Positions 8,882 through 16,429 of a stretch of DNA of 34,269 bases are shown piece after piece. The stretch lies in the IMG/VR virus record IMGVR_UViG_3300048691_000015, positions 1-34,269 of that record. One strand, given 5' to 3'. How positions within the stretch are numbered: position 1 is the stretch's first letter; every line of letters begins with the position of its first letter. This stretch comes from a virus. Below the pieces are notes generated by a model. It was not told where the DNA came from. It ran no database searches and worked only from the letters and a program-made list of their open reading frames with translations. The position numbers were made by a program, and so were the translations under genes.

Positions 8882-9216
8882 TAGTCGGCTTTGTTAGTAT
8901 CCAGTTTCTTTTCTTGTTCTGATTCTTCTGCAACCAGAACGATGATGTTGTGCATTACAGGGACAGATACGGTGTCGTGAAACTCCCGCAAGATTTTTGC
9001 AGCAGGGGACTTTTCATAGAACTTCCCTTTGTGCTTAAAGATGTGAAAGTCTGTAGAGAACACTAGCTGACCAGTTGCATCTTCCTTGACTTCGTTGTAC
9101 GAGAAGATGGTTCCTTCAAAGTCCCCTTCGGTCACATTGATAACAGTTACTGAAGGGTCATCAATGCTATTACCATAGGCTACTGCTGGGTGGGGTTCAA
9201 GTTTTGTTTCGCTCAT
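8881..9216 (-). CDS. Unknown protein between uvsX and gene 41
   Basis: 111 aa. The start is set to the ATG at 9216 (MSETKLEPHP) because GGAATAATT precedes it; the longer frame has no such site. The core (VTEGDFEGTIFSYNEV, then VFSTDFHIFKHKGKFY) looks like a compact beta fold, followed by an acidic Glu/Lys tail. In T4 the gene between 41 and uvsX is 40, but I see no resemblance to gp40. The position and coupling to gp41 suggest a replication-related accessory role; that is inference. Confidence 0.6.
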   Translation of the reverse strand: MSETKLEPHPAVAYGNSIDDPSVTVINVTEGDFEGTIFSYNEVKEDATGQLVFSTDFHIFKHKGKFYEKSPAAKILREFHDTVSVPVMHNIIVLVAEESEQEKKLDTNKAD

Positions 9217-9218
9217 AA

Positions 9219-9446
9219 TTATTCCAGTTTTGGTAAGATTTTTATAGGTGACGACCATTTTGTACTAAGTGGGATTTGCTTTACGGGAATTCGCTTCCCA
9301 CTAGAATCAACAAACCACATATCAGGTGATTCGCCTAGGATTGTAACACACTTTGGCGCAGAATTTGTAGCCGCCATGATATAGAGGCCTGCCGAAGTTG
9401 GTCGGAACCTCGACAGGCGCAATAGCACTTCTTGCTTAGACAGCAT
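9219..9446 (-). CDS. Small basic protein overlapping the uvsX 3' end
   Basis: 75 aa, starting inside the last codons of uvsX (11-nt overlap) and ending 2 nt before the 111-aa start, so the four genes uvsX to 41 form a tight operon. The sequence LSRFRPTSAGLYIMAATNSAPK, read as LSRFRPTSAG and YIMAATNS in turn, and DMWFVDSSGKRIPV look like a small beta-barrel. No family is recognised. The overlap and lack of gaps support a real gene despite its size. Confidence 0.55.
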   Translation of the reverse strand: MLSKQEVLLRLSRFRPTSAGLYIMAATNSAPKCVTILGESPDMWFVDSSGKRIPVKQIPLSTKWSSPIKILPKLE

Positions 9447-10482
9447 CTAAGTCTTCTTGTGTAGTTTGTTTGACCAAGCAATACTTGGACTTCACGAATG
9501 TGTCGAAAGCTGGATTCTTTAGGATAGTACCCAAGAATCCATCATTCTCGGTGTCATCCCGGCGAACCTTTGCACCAAGCAATTCCCCAGTAGATTTGTC
9601 AATAATCTGATACCAACCCTTAGAGGCGTTAGAAACAAAACCACCTTCAATAGCCAAATCAAGAATACCAGAATATTTGTTGATGCCGCCATCATAAGTA
9701 ACTGTGAACATGAACTTAGACTTCTCACGAACATACCGGGACTTTTCGGCATTTAATGTAAAGTTCCATCCAACCAAATCCGTGCCATCTTTTTCTTGAG
9801 ACTTACCGATAATGAATGCTGTGTTTGCCGAATATATCAGCCCCTGACCACCCGCAATGATTGTCTTGCTATACCTTGCACCAATTTCTTCATAGGTGTG
9901 ACAGATAGCAATACAAGGAATGTCTTTAGCAACCAGCGATGGGGTCACCATGCGGAATAGAGACTTGACAGTCTTTGCACGAGTCATATCACCAACCGTC
10001 TTTTCATTTTCGGCATCATCAATCTCTTTGATAGATGCCGTATTCCCGATAGAGTCGATCATAAAGATTACATGGTCGCCGCGATTGATTTGCTTCAACT
10101 GGTTTACCAATTCAAACTTCACCATCTCTAGGTGTTCTACAGGTACATGGATGACCCGAGAAGCGTCCACACCATTTTGTGCAAGATAGTCTGGAGTGAT
10201 ACCACCTTCGCTATCTAGGATAACGGCAACTGCATCATCGTACTTGTTCAAGTAGGCTTTGATGCAAACCAGTCCTAGCATAGTCTTGAAAGACTTTGAT
10301 GGACCTGCTGCAAGGATTAGTCCTGAATGGATGCCACCATTAACAGAACCAGAGAAAGCGGCGTTGATGATTGGAATGTCTGTAGAGATAACATCCCGTT
10401 GGTTGAACATGACGGATTCTGACATGATTGCAGAATTTTTTACGGTAGATGCCGCAAGCATTTTTTTCATTAGTGGATTCAT
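9436..10482 (-). CDS. uvsX: RecA-like recombinase UvsX
   Basis: 348 aa. It has Walker A GPSKSFKT (60-67), the UvsX-specific form of the P-loop, the catalytic region ILDSEGGI, Walker B HVIFMIDSIG (D143), and IAICHTYEE plus IIAGGQGLIYSA, matching the L1/L2 and core of T4 UvsX. It forms filaments on gp32-coated ssDNA and performs strand invasion that starts recombination-dependent replication. AGGAAAATT precedes the ATG. The 104-nt gap upstream contains no gene and may hold its promoter. Confidence 0.95.
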   Translation of the reverse strand: MNPLMKKMLAASTVKNSAIMSESVMFNQRDVISTDIPIINAAFSGSVNGGIHSGLILAAGPSKSFKTMLGLVCIKAYLNKYDDAVAVILDSEGGITPDYLAQNGVDASRVIHVPVEHLEMVKFELVNQLKQINRGDHVIFMIDSIGNTASIKEIDDAENEKTVGDMTRAKTVKSLFRMVTPSLVAKDIPCIAICHTYEEIGARYSKTIIAGGQGLIYSANTAFIIGKSQEKDGTDLVGWNFTLNAEKSRYVREKSKFMFTVTYDGGINKYSGILDLAIEGGFVSNASKGWYQIIDKSTGELLGAKVRRDDTENDGFLGTILKNPAFDTFVKSKYCLVKQTTQEDLDAV

Positions 10483-10586
10483 AATTTTCCTATGCGTAGT
10501 TTGTGATGATGTGGTGATTCTTCTATCAAAGAATTATGTGTTCATTTACAGGGTTTCATATCTCCATTGTCATAGTGCTAGTTCCA

Positions 10587-11570
10587 TTACGGATGGTGTT
10601 TTGGGCTACTCAATACAACAGCACCAAGGTGTAAGTTTAAAGACTTGTCATAGTATTTTGTTGGTTCTGATATATTGAATCCTTCCTTCTTAGCAAGTCG
10701 TTTTGCTATTGCGTGATAAGTGTCAAAGTGGCTATGCTTAAAGTTATTTTCCTTATTAGTATTTCCGATTATCTTAACAAGTTTTCCTTCGTTAACTCGA
10801 TTCTTTGCAAAATTAGCAATAGTAGCAACCCATCTGGGATTTGGTTTATGATTTGATGGAATAGATTTTCCTATATCAAGCCCAGTGTCATCCGAATGGT
10901 GAATTTCCCAATATCCATTATTATCAAATTCAAAAATAGTTCCACGCGCTCCTTCGATTTCATGAGTTACTGCATTTTTGTAAGTACCAACATCTCCATG
11001 AACATTTCCACCCGGAGGTGAAGTTTCATATGGATTGTCCAAAGATTCCATTAACTCTAATTCAAACTTAATGTCTTCTAAGTATCCCATTGCTTTTCCT
11101 TTTAATATGTTTAAACATGCTTCCTTATGAGTCCACCCAATATAATTATTTTCATTAGTTCTAGTTTTCATAACTACATATTGAGCGACCCCTAAGAACG
11201 ATTTGAGATGAATTCTTTTTGTAATTGTTACTGTACGATAGTCATTTTCATAATATATATCAGAGACATAGAATTCAAACAAATTTGCCGCAATGTTTAC
11301 AAATTTGTAAATTTCACTAAGAACATCATCGTTTTTTAAAAATTTTATTGTTGTAGATTTTTCATAATTCATATATTGCTTAACAATATCAACAAAAAAT
11401 TCTACAATGTCGGGTGTCGTTCCGGTGTTTAATTCTAAAACAGCGGTGGGTATGTCTTTGTTTACACTAAAATAAATTTCATTTGGTCTTTCATTGGTTA
11501 CTACATGAATAAACCCAAGAAGATTTGGCAAAGTATATGTATCAGCCGTCTTTAAATTTTTGTCCAGCAT
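10587..11570 (-). CDS. AT-rich gene of unknown function upstream of uvsX
   Basis: 327 aa, ATG at 11570 with AAGGG 6 nt upstream. It is visibly richer in AT and in AAA/ATA/TTA-type codons than gp41 or uvsX beside it, suggesting recent acquisition. The N-terminal half looks like an alpha/beta domain (HVVTNERPNEIYFSV, then TAVLELNTG). The C-terminal half has NNGYWEIHHSDDTG, KLVKIIGNTNKENNF, YHAIAKRLAKKEGFNI, a charged helix pattern. I see no nuclease, methylase or membrane motif and cannot place the family. It lies 8 nt after the membrane-protein gene, so it is part of the same minus-strand transcription unit. Confidence 0.6.
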   Translation of the reverse strand: MLDKNLKTADTYTLPNLLGFIHVVTNERPNEIYFSVNKDIPTAVLELNTGTTPDIVEFFVDIVKQYMNYEKSTTIKFLKNDDVLSEIYKFVNIAANLFEFYVSDIYYENDYRTVTITKRIHLKSFLGVAQYVVMKTRTNENNYIGWTHKEACLNILKGKAMGYLEDIKFELELMESLDNPYETSPPGGNVHGDVGTYKNAVTHEIEGARGTIFEFDNNGYWEIHHSDDTGLDIGKSIPSNHKPNPRWVATIANFAKNRVNEGKLVKIIGNTNKENNFKHSHFDTYHAIAKRLAKKEGFNISEPTKYYDKSLNLHLGAVVLSSPKHHP

Positions 11571-11578
11571 TATAGCCC

Positions 11579-12472
11579 TTAAATTTTCTGCATGATTATG
11601 TTGCGGTAGCCACTATCGGGTTTGTCAACTTGTTCTACGACAACTTCATTAGTTGGTTCTGGTTCGGATTGTACCATAGGTTCGTTAATAGCCTCTATTG
11701 GGTCTTCTACGGCCTTTAATGGTGCTGGTGGGGGCACTATAGCAACTTCGTCTTTGTGCCCCGTAAACAGGCTTTGCGAGGCCATCAGTAGCACCGCTGC
11801 GAGTGGGTCGAATACAAACACTATCAGATAGATGACGATGCGGATTGCGCCTTCGATGGAACCTATAGAAGAATCACCATAGAAAGTTTTAGCGAGGTAA
11901 ACTGCTGGCCCGACTTCTGCCTGCACTTGACGATTCTCACCTTCTACACTTAGTCGTTCTTGGCGCAGCTTTTGAATGTCTTTATCAATAGTCTTGATTT
12001 CCCCATCAATAGAATTGCGCTGGACTTTTTGCTTGTTGTGCAAAGAAACCCCAACAGAACCTTTGTCACCCTTAGAAACGGAATCTACATAGCCATCAAG
12101 CCTAGACCTATCAGCAATCAATTCTTTGCGCCTAGACTCGATAGTGGTGATTTGGTTATCGACAAACTCAAGTTTAGACAATTGAGATTGAGATGCATTT
12201 GTGTGTACAAGTGCAGCACTGGACAAGTACCCATAGATGCCTGTTGATGTTAGCACCATAAGGATGCCAAGAGCAATACACAAGTACGTTTTAAGAACTT
12301 TGTTGACATTGTTCCAATGAGCATGTAAGTACAACACACCAACAATTTTACAGGCCTCTAGTGCAGCAAATGGAATGAATATCCCTACAAAGATTTTAGA
12401 TAGGCCAGAAACAGAAATATAAGCGGCAATAGCCGCCAAAGAAGCAGCAGCCGATAGTGTCAAATAGCGCAT
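11579..12472 (-). CDS. Multi-pass membrane protein with central coiled coil
   Basis: 297 aa. Hydrophobic segments lie at about 5-25, 28-50 and 63-88. A charged helical region at about 95-190 (EFVDNQITTIESRRKELIAD, RQERLSVEGENRQVQAE) reads as a coiled coil. A fourth membrane segment follows at about 207-230 (IVIYLIVFVFDPLAAVLLMA), then a Pro/Glu/Val-rich tail likely in the cytoplasm. Similar coil-containing membrane proteins occur in other large phages, with no function known to me. It would act at the host inner membrane. It starts 4 nt after a small predicted membrane ORF (12477-12653). Confidence 0.6.
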   Translation of the reverse strand: MRYLTLSAAASLAAIAAYISVSGLSKIFVGIFIPFAALEACKIVGVLYLHAHWNNVNKVLKTYLCIALGILMVLTSTGIYGYLSSAALVHTNASQSQLSKLEFVDNQITTIESRRKELIADRSRLDGYVDSVSKGDKGSVGVSLHNKQKVQRNSIDGEIKTIDKDIQKLRQERLSVEGENRQVQAEVGPAVYLAKTFYGDSSIGSIEGAIRIVIYLIVFVFDPLAAVLLMASQSLFTGHKDEVAIVPPPAPLKAVEDPIEAINEPMVQSEPEPTNEVVVEQVDKPDSGYRNIIMQKI

Positions 12473-12476
12473 AGGA

Positions 12477-12653
12477 TTATTGTGGTTTTGGAGGGTCTGT
12501 CCTAGACGCTAAGACAGAAATGTTGTGGTCATTTAACTTCGCGTATTTTGCAAAGTAGAAAAGATTTAGATTGATGTAGTAAAGTCTTTTGTAAATGTCT
12601 CGCACAATCAAGACAAAGACTACCGCAAGTGTGGTAACAATAATTTCAAACAA
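12477..12653 (-). CDS. Short putative membrane protein (TTG start)
   Basis: 58 codons open on the minus strand from a TTG at 12653 to TAA at 12477. They fill almost all of the space between the 60-aa gene and the membrane protein. The start is followed by a hydrophobic segment (IIVTTLAVVFVLIV), then an aromatic/basic stretch (RDIYKRLYY) and a polar Pro-rich end, i.e. one N-terminal membrane anchor. AAGAAAG lies about 7 nt upstream of the TTG. There is no ATG in frame nearby, so it is easily missed. A small anchored protein is plausible; no family is recognised. Confidence 0.45.
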   Translation of the reverse strand: MFEIIVTTLAVVFVLIVRDIYKRLYYINLNLFYFAKYAKLNDHNISVLASRTDPPKPQ

Positions 12654-12672
12654 GGTAGTCTTTCTTAGCAGC

Positions 12673-12855
12673 TTACCGCTGCTTTGTTGGTAGGTCTTTA
12701 GATGGCTTTGTGCGGTTTATTGTAGGCTTAACAAATTCCCTATCAGTTCTTTCTAAATGAATTTTCTTTTTAGCCATCATGCGAATTTCTATAGACTGAC
12801 TATCATCATATTCATCCGATAGGTACTTACCTAGTTCATTGGGATGTATTTTCAA
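12673..12855 (-). CDS. Small charged protein, unknown (TTG start)
   Basis: 60 aa, rich in Lys, Arg, Asp and Glu (KYLSDEYDDSQSIEIR, AKKKIHLERTDREF). The first codon is TTG, overlapping the TGA of the dNMP kinase by 4 nt (TTGA), with AAGGAA about 10 nt upstream, so translation by coupling is plausible. No motif is recognised. Confidence 0.5.
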   Translation of the reverse strand: MKIHPNELGKYLSDEYDDSQSIEIRMMAKKKIHLERTDREFVKPTINRTKPSKDLPTKQR

Positions 12856-13496
12856 AGCTCATATTCCTTTTCAAACCTACGCACAGCAAAATCTTTAATT
12901 CGTGTAAACGTCATATCGGCACTCTCTGACGTATTTATTACCCAATCGTGTTGTTCGTTGAACAATTCCCGAACGCCGATTGTGGATGGATGTGGGGCAA
13001 CTGCGAATGGGTTGATCGCGGTGCAAAACTTTTTGATAACAGACTTCTTGCGATAGTTTCGCTCCAAGTGGATAATTGTACCACCATACCGACGAATGAA
13101 GTCAACCTCATTCGGAAATCGAACATCATCAAAGACAACATAAGAATTTTTGCGGTTTGGTGCAATAGTTTGTGTGGCTAAGTCTCGGAAGCGAATCTCT
13201 GCATGTTTTACCCAGACATTCTCGTCGTGTGCTCTAGCAAACTCCGAACCAAATTCAATAAGCAATTCCCGAGGACTTGCATTGAGTTCGGGGATTTTTC
13301 GTTCTTTCAATACCCTGTCTGAAAAGTGGTTAGGTGTAAGTTGCTTGAATGTACTTAACAAAACACTTCTAGGAGCATCGGCAAAGGAACATACAACCGT
13401 AGGTTCTGCTGCCCCGTTGATTAGCTTAATCATTTTTGCTATGGTTGATTTGCCAGTCCCAGTCGCCCCGGCAAGACCAATTAGTTTTGTTTTCAT
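12852..13496 (-). CDS. 1: Deoxynucleoside monophosphate kinase (gp1-like)
   Basis: 214 aa. P-loop GATGTGKST at 10-18, then a helical lid region with LNASPRELLIEFGSEFAR, and VVFDDVRFPNEVDFI, the DVRFxNE motif of the T4 gp1 dNMP kinase family. It phosphorylates dNMPs (in T4, including the modified nucleotide) to feed dNTP synthesis. It overlaps the DUF3307-like gene by 4 nt (ATGA) on one side and the 60-aa gene on the other. The presence of gp1 does not by itself prove modified DNA. Confidence 0.85.
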   Translation of the reverse strand: MKTKLIGLAGATGTGKSTIAKMIKLINGAAEPTVVCSFADAPRSVLLSTFKQLTPNHFSDRVLKERKIPELNASPRELLIEFGSEFARAHDENVWVKHAEIRFRDLATQTIAPNRKNSYVVFDDVRFPNEVDFIRRYGGTIIHLERNYRKKSVIKKFCTAINPFAVAPHPSTIGVRELFNEQHDWVINTSESADMTFTRIKDFAVRRFEKEYEL

Positions 13497-13876
13497 TGAA
13501 TAACGATTTTGATGATAATGATGTAAAAGGTAATGTGTAATAGTTGGTCAATAGCGTTTGCTAGAAATAGCAATCTAGGCTTTGTCAACAACCGGTATTT
13601 ATGCACCAAGTTTGATTTGACCCAATCAATATGGTAATGACTAATCCCATCCACCAATGCCATCAACAAGCCCGTTACGAGGTGATTGACGGATGCGCCA
13701 TGCGTAGCCAATAGCCAGCAGGTCACCAATACAAAAGTCGTATCGGCATGAAGGTTTGCATGCACAATCCCATCACGACCACCATAGAGGCGTTTGTTCT
13801 TAGGCTTGAATATACGCTGTAGGACATAATCTACGAATATGTGCTTTACAACATAACACAATATCAAAAGTTCCAT
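13493..13876 (-). CDS. DUF3307-like membrane protein
   Basis: 127 aa with an N-terminal hydrophobic segment, YGGRDGIVHANLHADTTFVL, a hydrophobic middle, ALVDGISHYHIDWVKSN, and DQLLHITFYIIIIKIVI. The conserved HA..H, H..IDW and DQ..H spacing is what I recall for the DUF3307 family found in phages and bacteria, which has no established function. The His and Asp residues in the membrane hint at a metal site. It overlaps the dNMP kinase start by 4 nt. Confidence 0.65.
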   Translation of the reverse strand: MELLILCYVVKHIFVDYVLQRIFKPKNKRLYGGRDGIVHANLHADTTFVLVTCWLLATHGASVNHLVTGLLMALVDGISHYHIDWVKSNLVHKYRLLTKPRLLFLANAIDQLLHITFYIIIIKIVIQ

Positions 13877-13884
13877 AGTGACCC

Positions 13885-14079
13885 TTAGATGCCGTTGAAT
13901 GAGATGCTATCTGTAATATCCATCAAGTTCTTGACGGCAAACTCTTTACTAAAAGTTTTACCACCGACCTCGAACAGTTCGATTGCCCCGAGAATTGTAC
14001 TAGCTACTGTGTTTGAGCACCACATTTCCATATAGTGCTTGTCCCAATCACTTCTAGTAACAATGTACAGTTCCATCAT
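13885..14079 (-). CDS. Small unknown protein
   Basis: 64 aa (62-63 if the second ATG is used). It starts within the stop codon of the exported protein (TGATG arrangement), so it is coupled to it. The sequence ELYIVTRSDWDKHYMEMW, then VASTILGAIELFEVGGKTF, shows an alpha/beta character without a known motif. Confidence 0.5.
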   Translation of the reverse strand: MMELYIVTRSDWDKHYMEMWCSNTVASTILGAIELFEVGGKTFSKEFAVKNLMDITDSISFNGI

Positions 14080-14360
14080 AAAGCGCCTTGCTTACGCACA
14101 CCAATGTCGATTACGCAGGTCATACCACTGTCATATTGTTCGGCAATGGTGAATGTGCCTGTGGTCTTGTTTACATAGATTACAGTTGACGTACCACTTT
14201 TATTACGCACAGTTGAGTATAGGGTTTCTTTGTGTCGTGTACTCAAAGTTTCTACGAGTAGGTCGGTCTTGTAGCAAGGGCGCTGTACAACGTCTGGGGG
14301 TAGTAGCGCGGCGGCTTGCAAAGAAACTGCCATGAGCAAAGTAGCAAATAAAGATTTCAT
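14076..14360 (-). CDS. Small exported protein with signal peptide
   Basis: 94 aa from the ATG at 14360, chosen because GGAG lies 6 nt upstream and the resulting N-terminus MKSLFATLLMAVSLQAAA is a clear signal peptide (cleavage likely near residue 18-19). The mature part is about 75 residues with two cysteines (RPCYKTD and GMTCVID) that could form a disulphide in the periplasm. The function is unknown. Superinfection exclusion or interference with envelope proteins would fit a phage-encoded periplasmic protein but is not shown. Confidence 0.6.
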   Translation of the reverse strand: MKSLFATLLMAVSLQAAALLPPDVVQRPCYKTDLLVETLSTRHKETLYSTVRNKSGTSTVIYVNKTTGTFTIAEQYDSGMTCVIDIGVRKQGAL

Positions 14361-14394
14361 AGTGACTCCAAAAGTTGATGGCACGAATTGTACA

Positions 14395-15231
14395 TCAAAT
14401 TTCAAGAAATTTCAAATCCTCAAAATTTTTATTTTCCGAACGTGAGTAGCCGAGTGGGTTACAAACAACAGTCGTATTGTTGATGTTGTACTCAAAAGAA
14501 TTGTGCATATGACCATGCAGCCAATAATCTGCTTGGAAATCATCGGCATACATCATTTCATCTAAGTCTGTATAGTAGGCGTAGTTCATCTCCACATCAT
14601 GCTTATAATCATCATGTACAGACTGATACGATGGTGCATGGTGTGTGACAACGATGACTTTCTGGTCTTGGTTATCCCGCCTAGCATTCTTCGCAATGTA
14701 CGCCTTAGTCTTTTCAAAACATGCAATAACATCATTGGCACTGATTTTACACATGTTGCAGTAATTCCTGATGAATCTAAAGTCATTCATAGACCGAACC
14801 GCAGTTATCTTGGTGATAGGGTTGCCTTTGTTCAAATCTGTCCACAAAGTCCCACCAAGGAATTTGATGTTGCCAATGACAACCGATTCATTCTGTAAGA
14901 TGTGTACATTTGTAAGACCCTGATCGACAATAAGCTGCTTGGCCTTCGGCACCATAGTGTCTAAGAACCCATCCCAATAGTCGTGGTTACCAAACACGAT
15001 GACTACTGAATGAAACCTAGCAGAGATTAAAGAAATCCATGACGGTTGCAAATGGCGGCGGTTAAACGGCCTATTCTCGGCCCATAAGTCTCCGGCAATG
15101 ACTAGGATAGTATCTTGGTCGCTTTCGTGTTCTATGGGACTCCATATCAAATCACATTCAACATCACCGTGCTTATACATTTTGGTGAATGTAGAATCTA
15201 GGTGAATGTCCGAAATTAGTCTAACTTTCAT
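14395..15231 (-). CDS. Calcineurin-like metallophosphoesterase
   Basis: 278 aa with the full metal-binding set: DIHLD (8-12), AGDLW, GNHDYW, VTHHAPS and GHMHNS near the C-terminus. The family hydrolyses phosphodiesters or phosphomonoesters using two metal ions. It lacks the length and features of gp47 (the gp46 partner), so I do not call it that. It overlaps the HAD-like gene by 4 nt (ATGA), and the pairing of two phosphate-removing folds suggests nucleotide or nucleic-acid end processing. Confidence 0.85.
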   Translation of the reverse strand: MKVRLISDIHLDSTFTKMYKHGDVECDLIWSPIEHESDQDTILVIAGDLWAENRPFNRRHLQPSWISLISARFHSVVIVFGNHDYWDGFLDTMVPKAKQLIVDQGLTNVHILQNESVVIGNIKFLGGTLWTDLNKGNPITKITAVRSMNDFRFIRNYCNMCKISANDVIACFEKTKAYIAKNARRDNQDQKVIVVTHHAPSYQSVHDDYKHDVEMNYAYYTDLDEMMYADDFQADYWLHGHMHNSFEYNINNTTVVCNPLGYSRSENKNFEDLKFLEI

Positions 15232-15722
15232 TGAGAACCTTTAAGGTTGTTGCAAGCGTTTATATAGTATTCGATTTGTGTGTCTGGGGTGCCTAATACC
15301 CTACACGCCTTGGTGTAGTCGTGTATAGTGAACCCAACCAATCCACTCGTTTTTACAAAATTGTCAAGCTGACATTCCAACATATCAGAGTCATCGTCAA
15401 TGATGACATAGTTTTCAATCTGGGGATTTTCTTCTAGGTAGACAGCAATTTCTTCACCGCGCCTTCCACTTCGACTATTACAAGTTTTGCCGATGACTGG
15501 GATGACAAGCGCCGGTTCAAATTCTGCAACATCATGCGTCTTGCGCCACGTAGAACTTATAACAACCTTGGCACCAGTTTGTCTGACCAACCTTTGAATA
15601 AGCCCCAGAGCAACATTGTCAAATAGTTCTATCTGATCAAGTAAGTAAGGATACCCACCAAGGGCCATTGCGGATTCTACAGAATTTAAGACACCATCAA
15701 TGTCTAAGAAAATAACTTTCAT
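15228..15722 (-). CDS. HAD-family phosphatase-like protein
   Basis: 164 aa. Motif I is FLDIDGVLN (D7, D9), motif II is VVISSTWR, and the acidic motif is YVIIDDDSDM, all in HAD order with little cap. This short form resembles the HAD domain found in RNA-repair multi-domain proteins (HAD_SAK type). The likely activity is phosphate removal from a small molecule or nucleic-acid 3' end. It overlaps its neighbours by 4 nt on both sides, so it is co-translated with the metallophosphoesterase. Confidence 0.8.
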   Translation of the reverse strand: MKVIFLDIDGVLNSVESAMALGGYPYLLDQIELFDNVALGLIQRLVRQTGAKVVISSTWRKTHDVAEFEPALVIPVIGKTCNSRSGRRGEEIAVYLEENPQIENYVIIDDDSDMLECQLDNFVKTSGLVGFTIHDYTKACRVLGTPDTQIEYYINACNNLKGSQ

Positions 15723-16000
15723 TGAAGGGCTTTATCCATGTCCAGAACCGCATTACAAAGTGCTAGTAGGCCTTTGTTAGTAATGTCTGCTCCATCAAGA
15801 ATGTTCCGTGCAAGGTTTACAGCAGCACTGCGGTCAACATAAGGTTTTGAAAATTCTACAACTAAGTCTGCAAAAGTTTCTATGTTAGCTCTTTGAATTG
15901 GACCTACAGAATAGAAGTCTTTTAGTCTGTCTGTAGATGGGTCTGCTAATGCTTTTATGATAGTTTCTTTAGGAACTATATAAGAATTTTTGATAGTCAT
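15719..16000 (-). CDS. Small unknown protein, first gene of a minus-strand operon
   Basis: 93 aa, helical (TIIKALADPSTDRLKDFY, SAAVNLARNILDGADITN). No recognised motif. It overlaps the HAD-like gene by 4 nt. A TATAAATA late motif lies at 16035-16042, some 35 nt upstream of the ATG. The Shine-Dalgarno sequence is weak. Confidence 0.55.
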   Translation of the reverse strand: MTIKNSYIVPKETIIKALADPSTDRLKDFYSVGPIQRANIETFADLVVEFSKPYVDRSAAVNLARNILDGADITNKGLLALCNAVLDMDKALQ

Positions 16001-16034
16001 AGCGATAGTCTTTAATAGTTAATTTCAACAAAAT

Positions 16035-16042
16035 TATTTATA
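16035..16042 (-). promoter_or_regulatory. Candidate T4-type late promoter
   Basis: An exact TATAAATA octamer on the minus strand, upstream of the 93-aa gene that heads the HAD/phosphoesterase group. It lies in very AT-rich DNA, so chance occurrence is more likely here than at 2043. Confidence 0.4.
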
Positions 16043-16046
16043 AGAC

Positions 16047-16090
16047 TACCTGAACGAAGTGAAGGTAACAGATGAGTGAAACGAATCTGT
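16047..16090. repeat. Two adjacent hairpins with similar loops
   Basis: TACCT/AGGTA (16047-16067) is immediately followed by ACAGAT/ATCTGT (16068-16090). Each closes an 11-nt purine-rich loop (GAACGAAGTGA and GAGTGAAACGA). The stems are short, but the exact abutment and similar loops are unusual. Confidence 0.5.
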
Positions 16091-16306
16091 CTTTGCAAGG
16101 AAGTCTATATAAGCCTTTATTGTAACCTATAAGTTCTTTACAAAAGCAGCTAAAGCTGCATCTCCGCTTCGCTCCGATAAATTTTTATAAGACTTTTATG
16201 AAAACCATTTAAAGAATTTTTAAGAAGGTATTCATTTAAGCCTTTTTGAATTACTTTGATACTACCGATGTTAGCATACTTTTTATGAAAAGTCAAGAAA
16301 TTTTGA

Positions 16307-16359
16307 AAAATAAATTTATAAGTGTTGTTTTCTTGCAACTTAACAACAAAATTTATTTT
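16307..16359. repeat. Long inverted repeat
   Basis: The outer arms AAAATAAATTT and AAATTTATTTT pair perfectly over 11 bp. The inner arms TGTTGTT and AACAACA pair over 7 bp. Five unpaired bases sit on the left side only, and the loop is 12 nt. This is a strong hairpin for such AT-rich DNA, without the T tract expected of a terminator. Confidence 0.6.
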
Positions 16360-16389
16360 AACAACGTGTATGTTACTGTGCAAACTTCA

Positions 16390-16398
16390 TGATACAAT
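16390..16398 (+). promoter_or_regulatory. Extended -10 promoter
   Basis: TGATACAAT matches the extended -10 form TGnTATAAT with one change. It lies 31 nt upstream of the ATG at 16430. No good -35 is visible. Confidence 0.45.
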
Positions 16399-16429
16399 TC
16401 ATACATCGCAGCACTTGAAGGAACTGAAT

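Larger units (their letters stand above)
16001..16429. other. Structured AT-rich divergent intergenic region
   Basis: About 430 nt with no convincing gene, between a minus-strand and a plus-strand operon. It contains a late-promoter motif (16035), two abutting small hairpins (16047-16067, 16068-16090), a short palindrome GCAGCTAAAGCTGC (16146-16159), five TATAAG hexamers on the plus strand (16039, 16108, 16128, 16186, 16317), and a long inverted repeat (16307-16359). It ends with an extended -10 promoter (16390). A regulatory RNA, an origin or simply divergent promoters are possible. Confidence 0.6.

Noticed and set aside
13596-13603. CATAAATA late-like octamer on the minus strand
   Set aside because: Inside the DUF3307-like coding region and about 100 nt from the next start; likely chance.
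14395-15231. Calling the phosphoesterase gp47
   Set aside because: It is shorter than gp47, lacks its typical opening (GDWHLG) and is not next to gene 46.
16150-16383. 77-codon open frame on the minus strand in the intergenic region
   Set aside because: It lies across hairpins and promoter motifs in AT-rich DNA, lacks a ribosome site and has low-complexity composition (many N, K, I, F).
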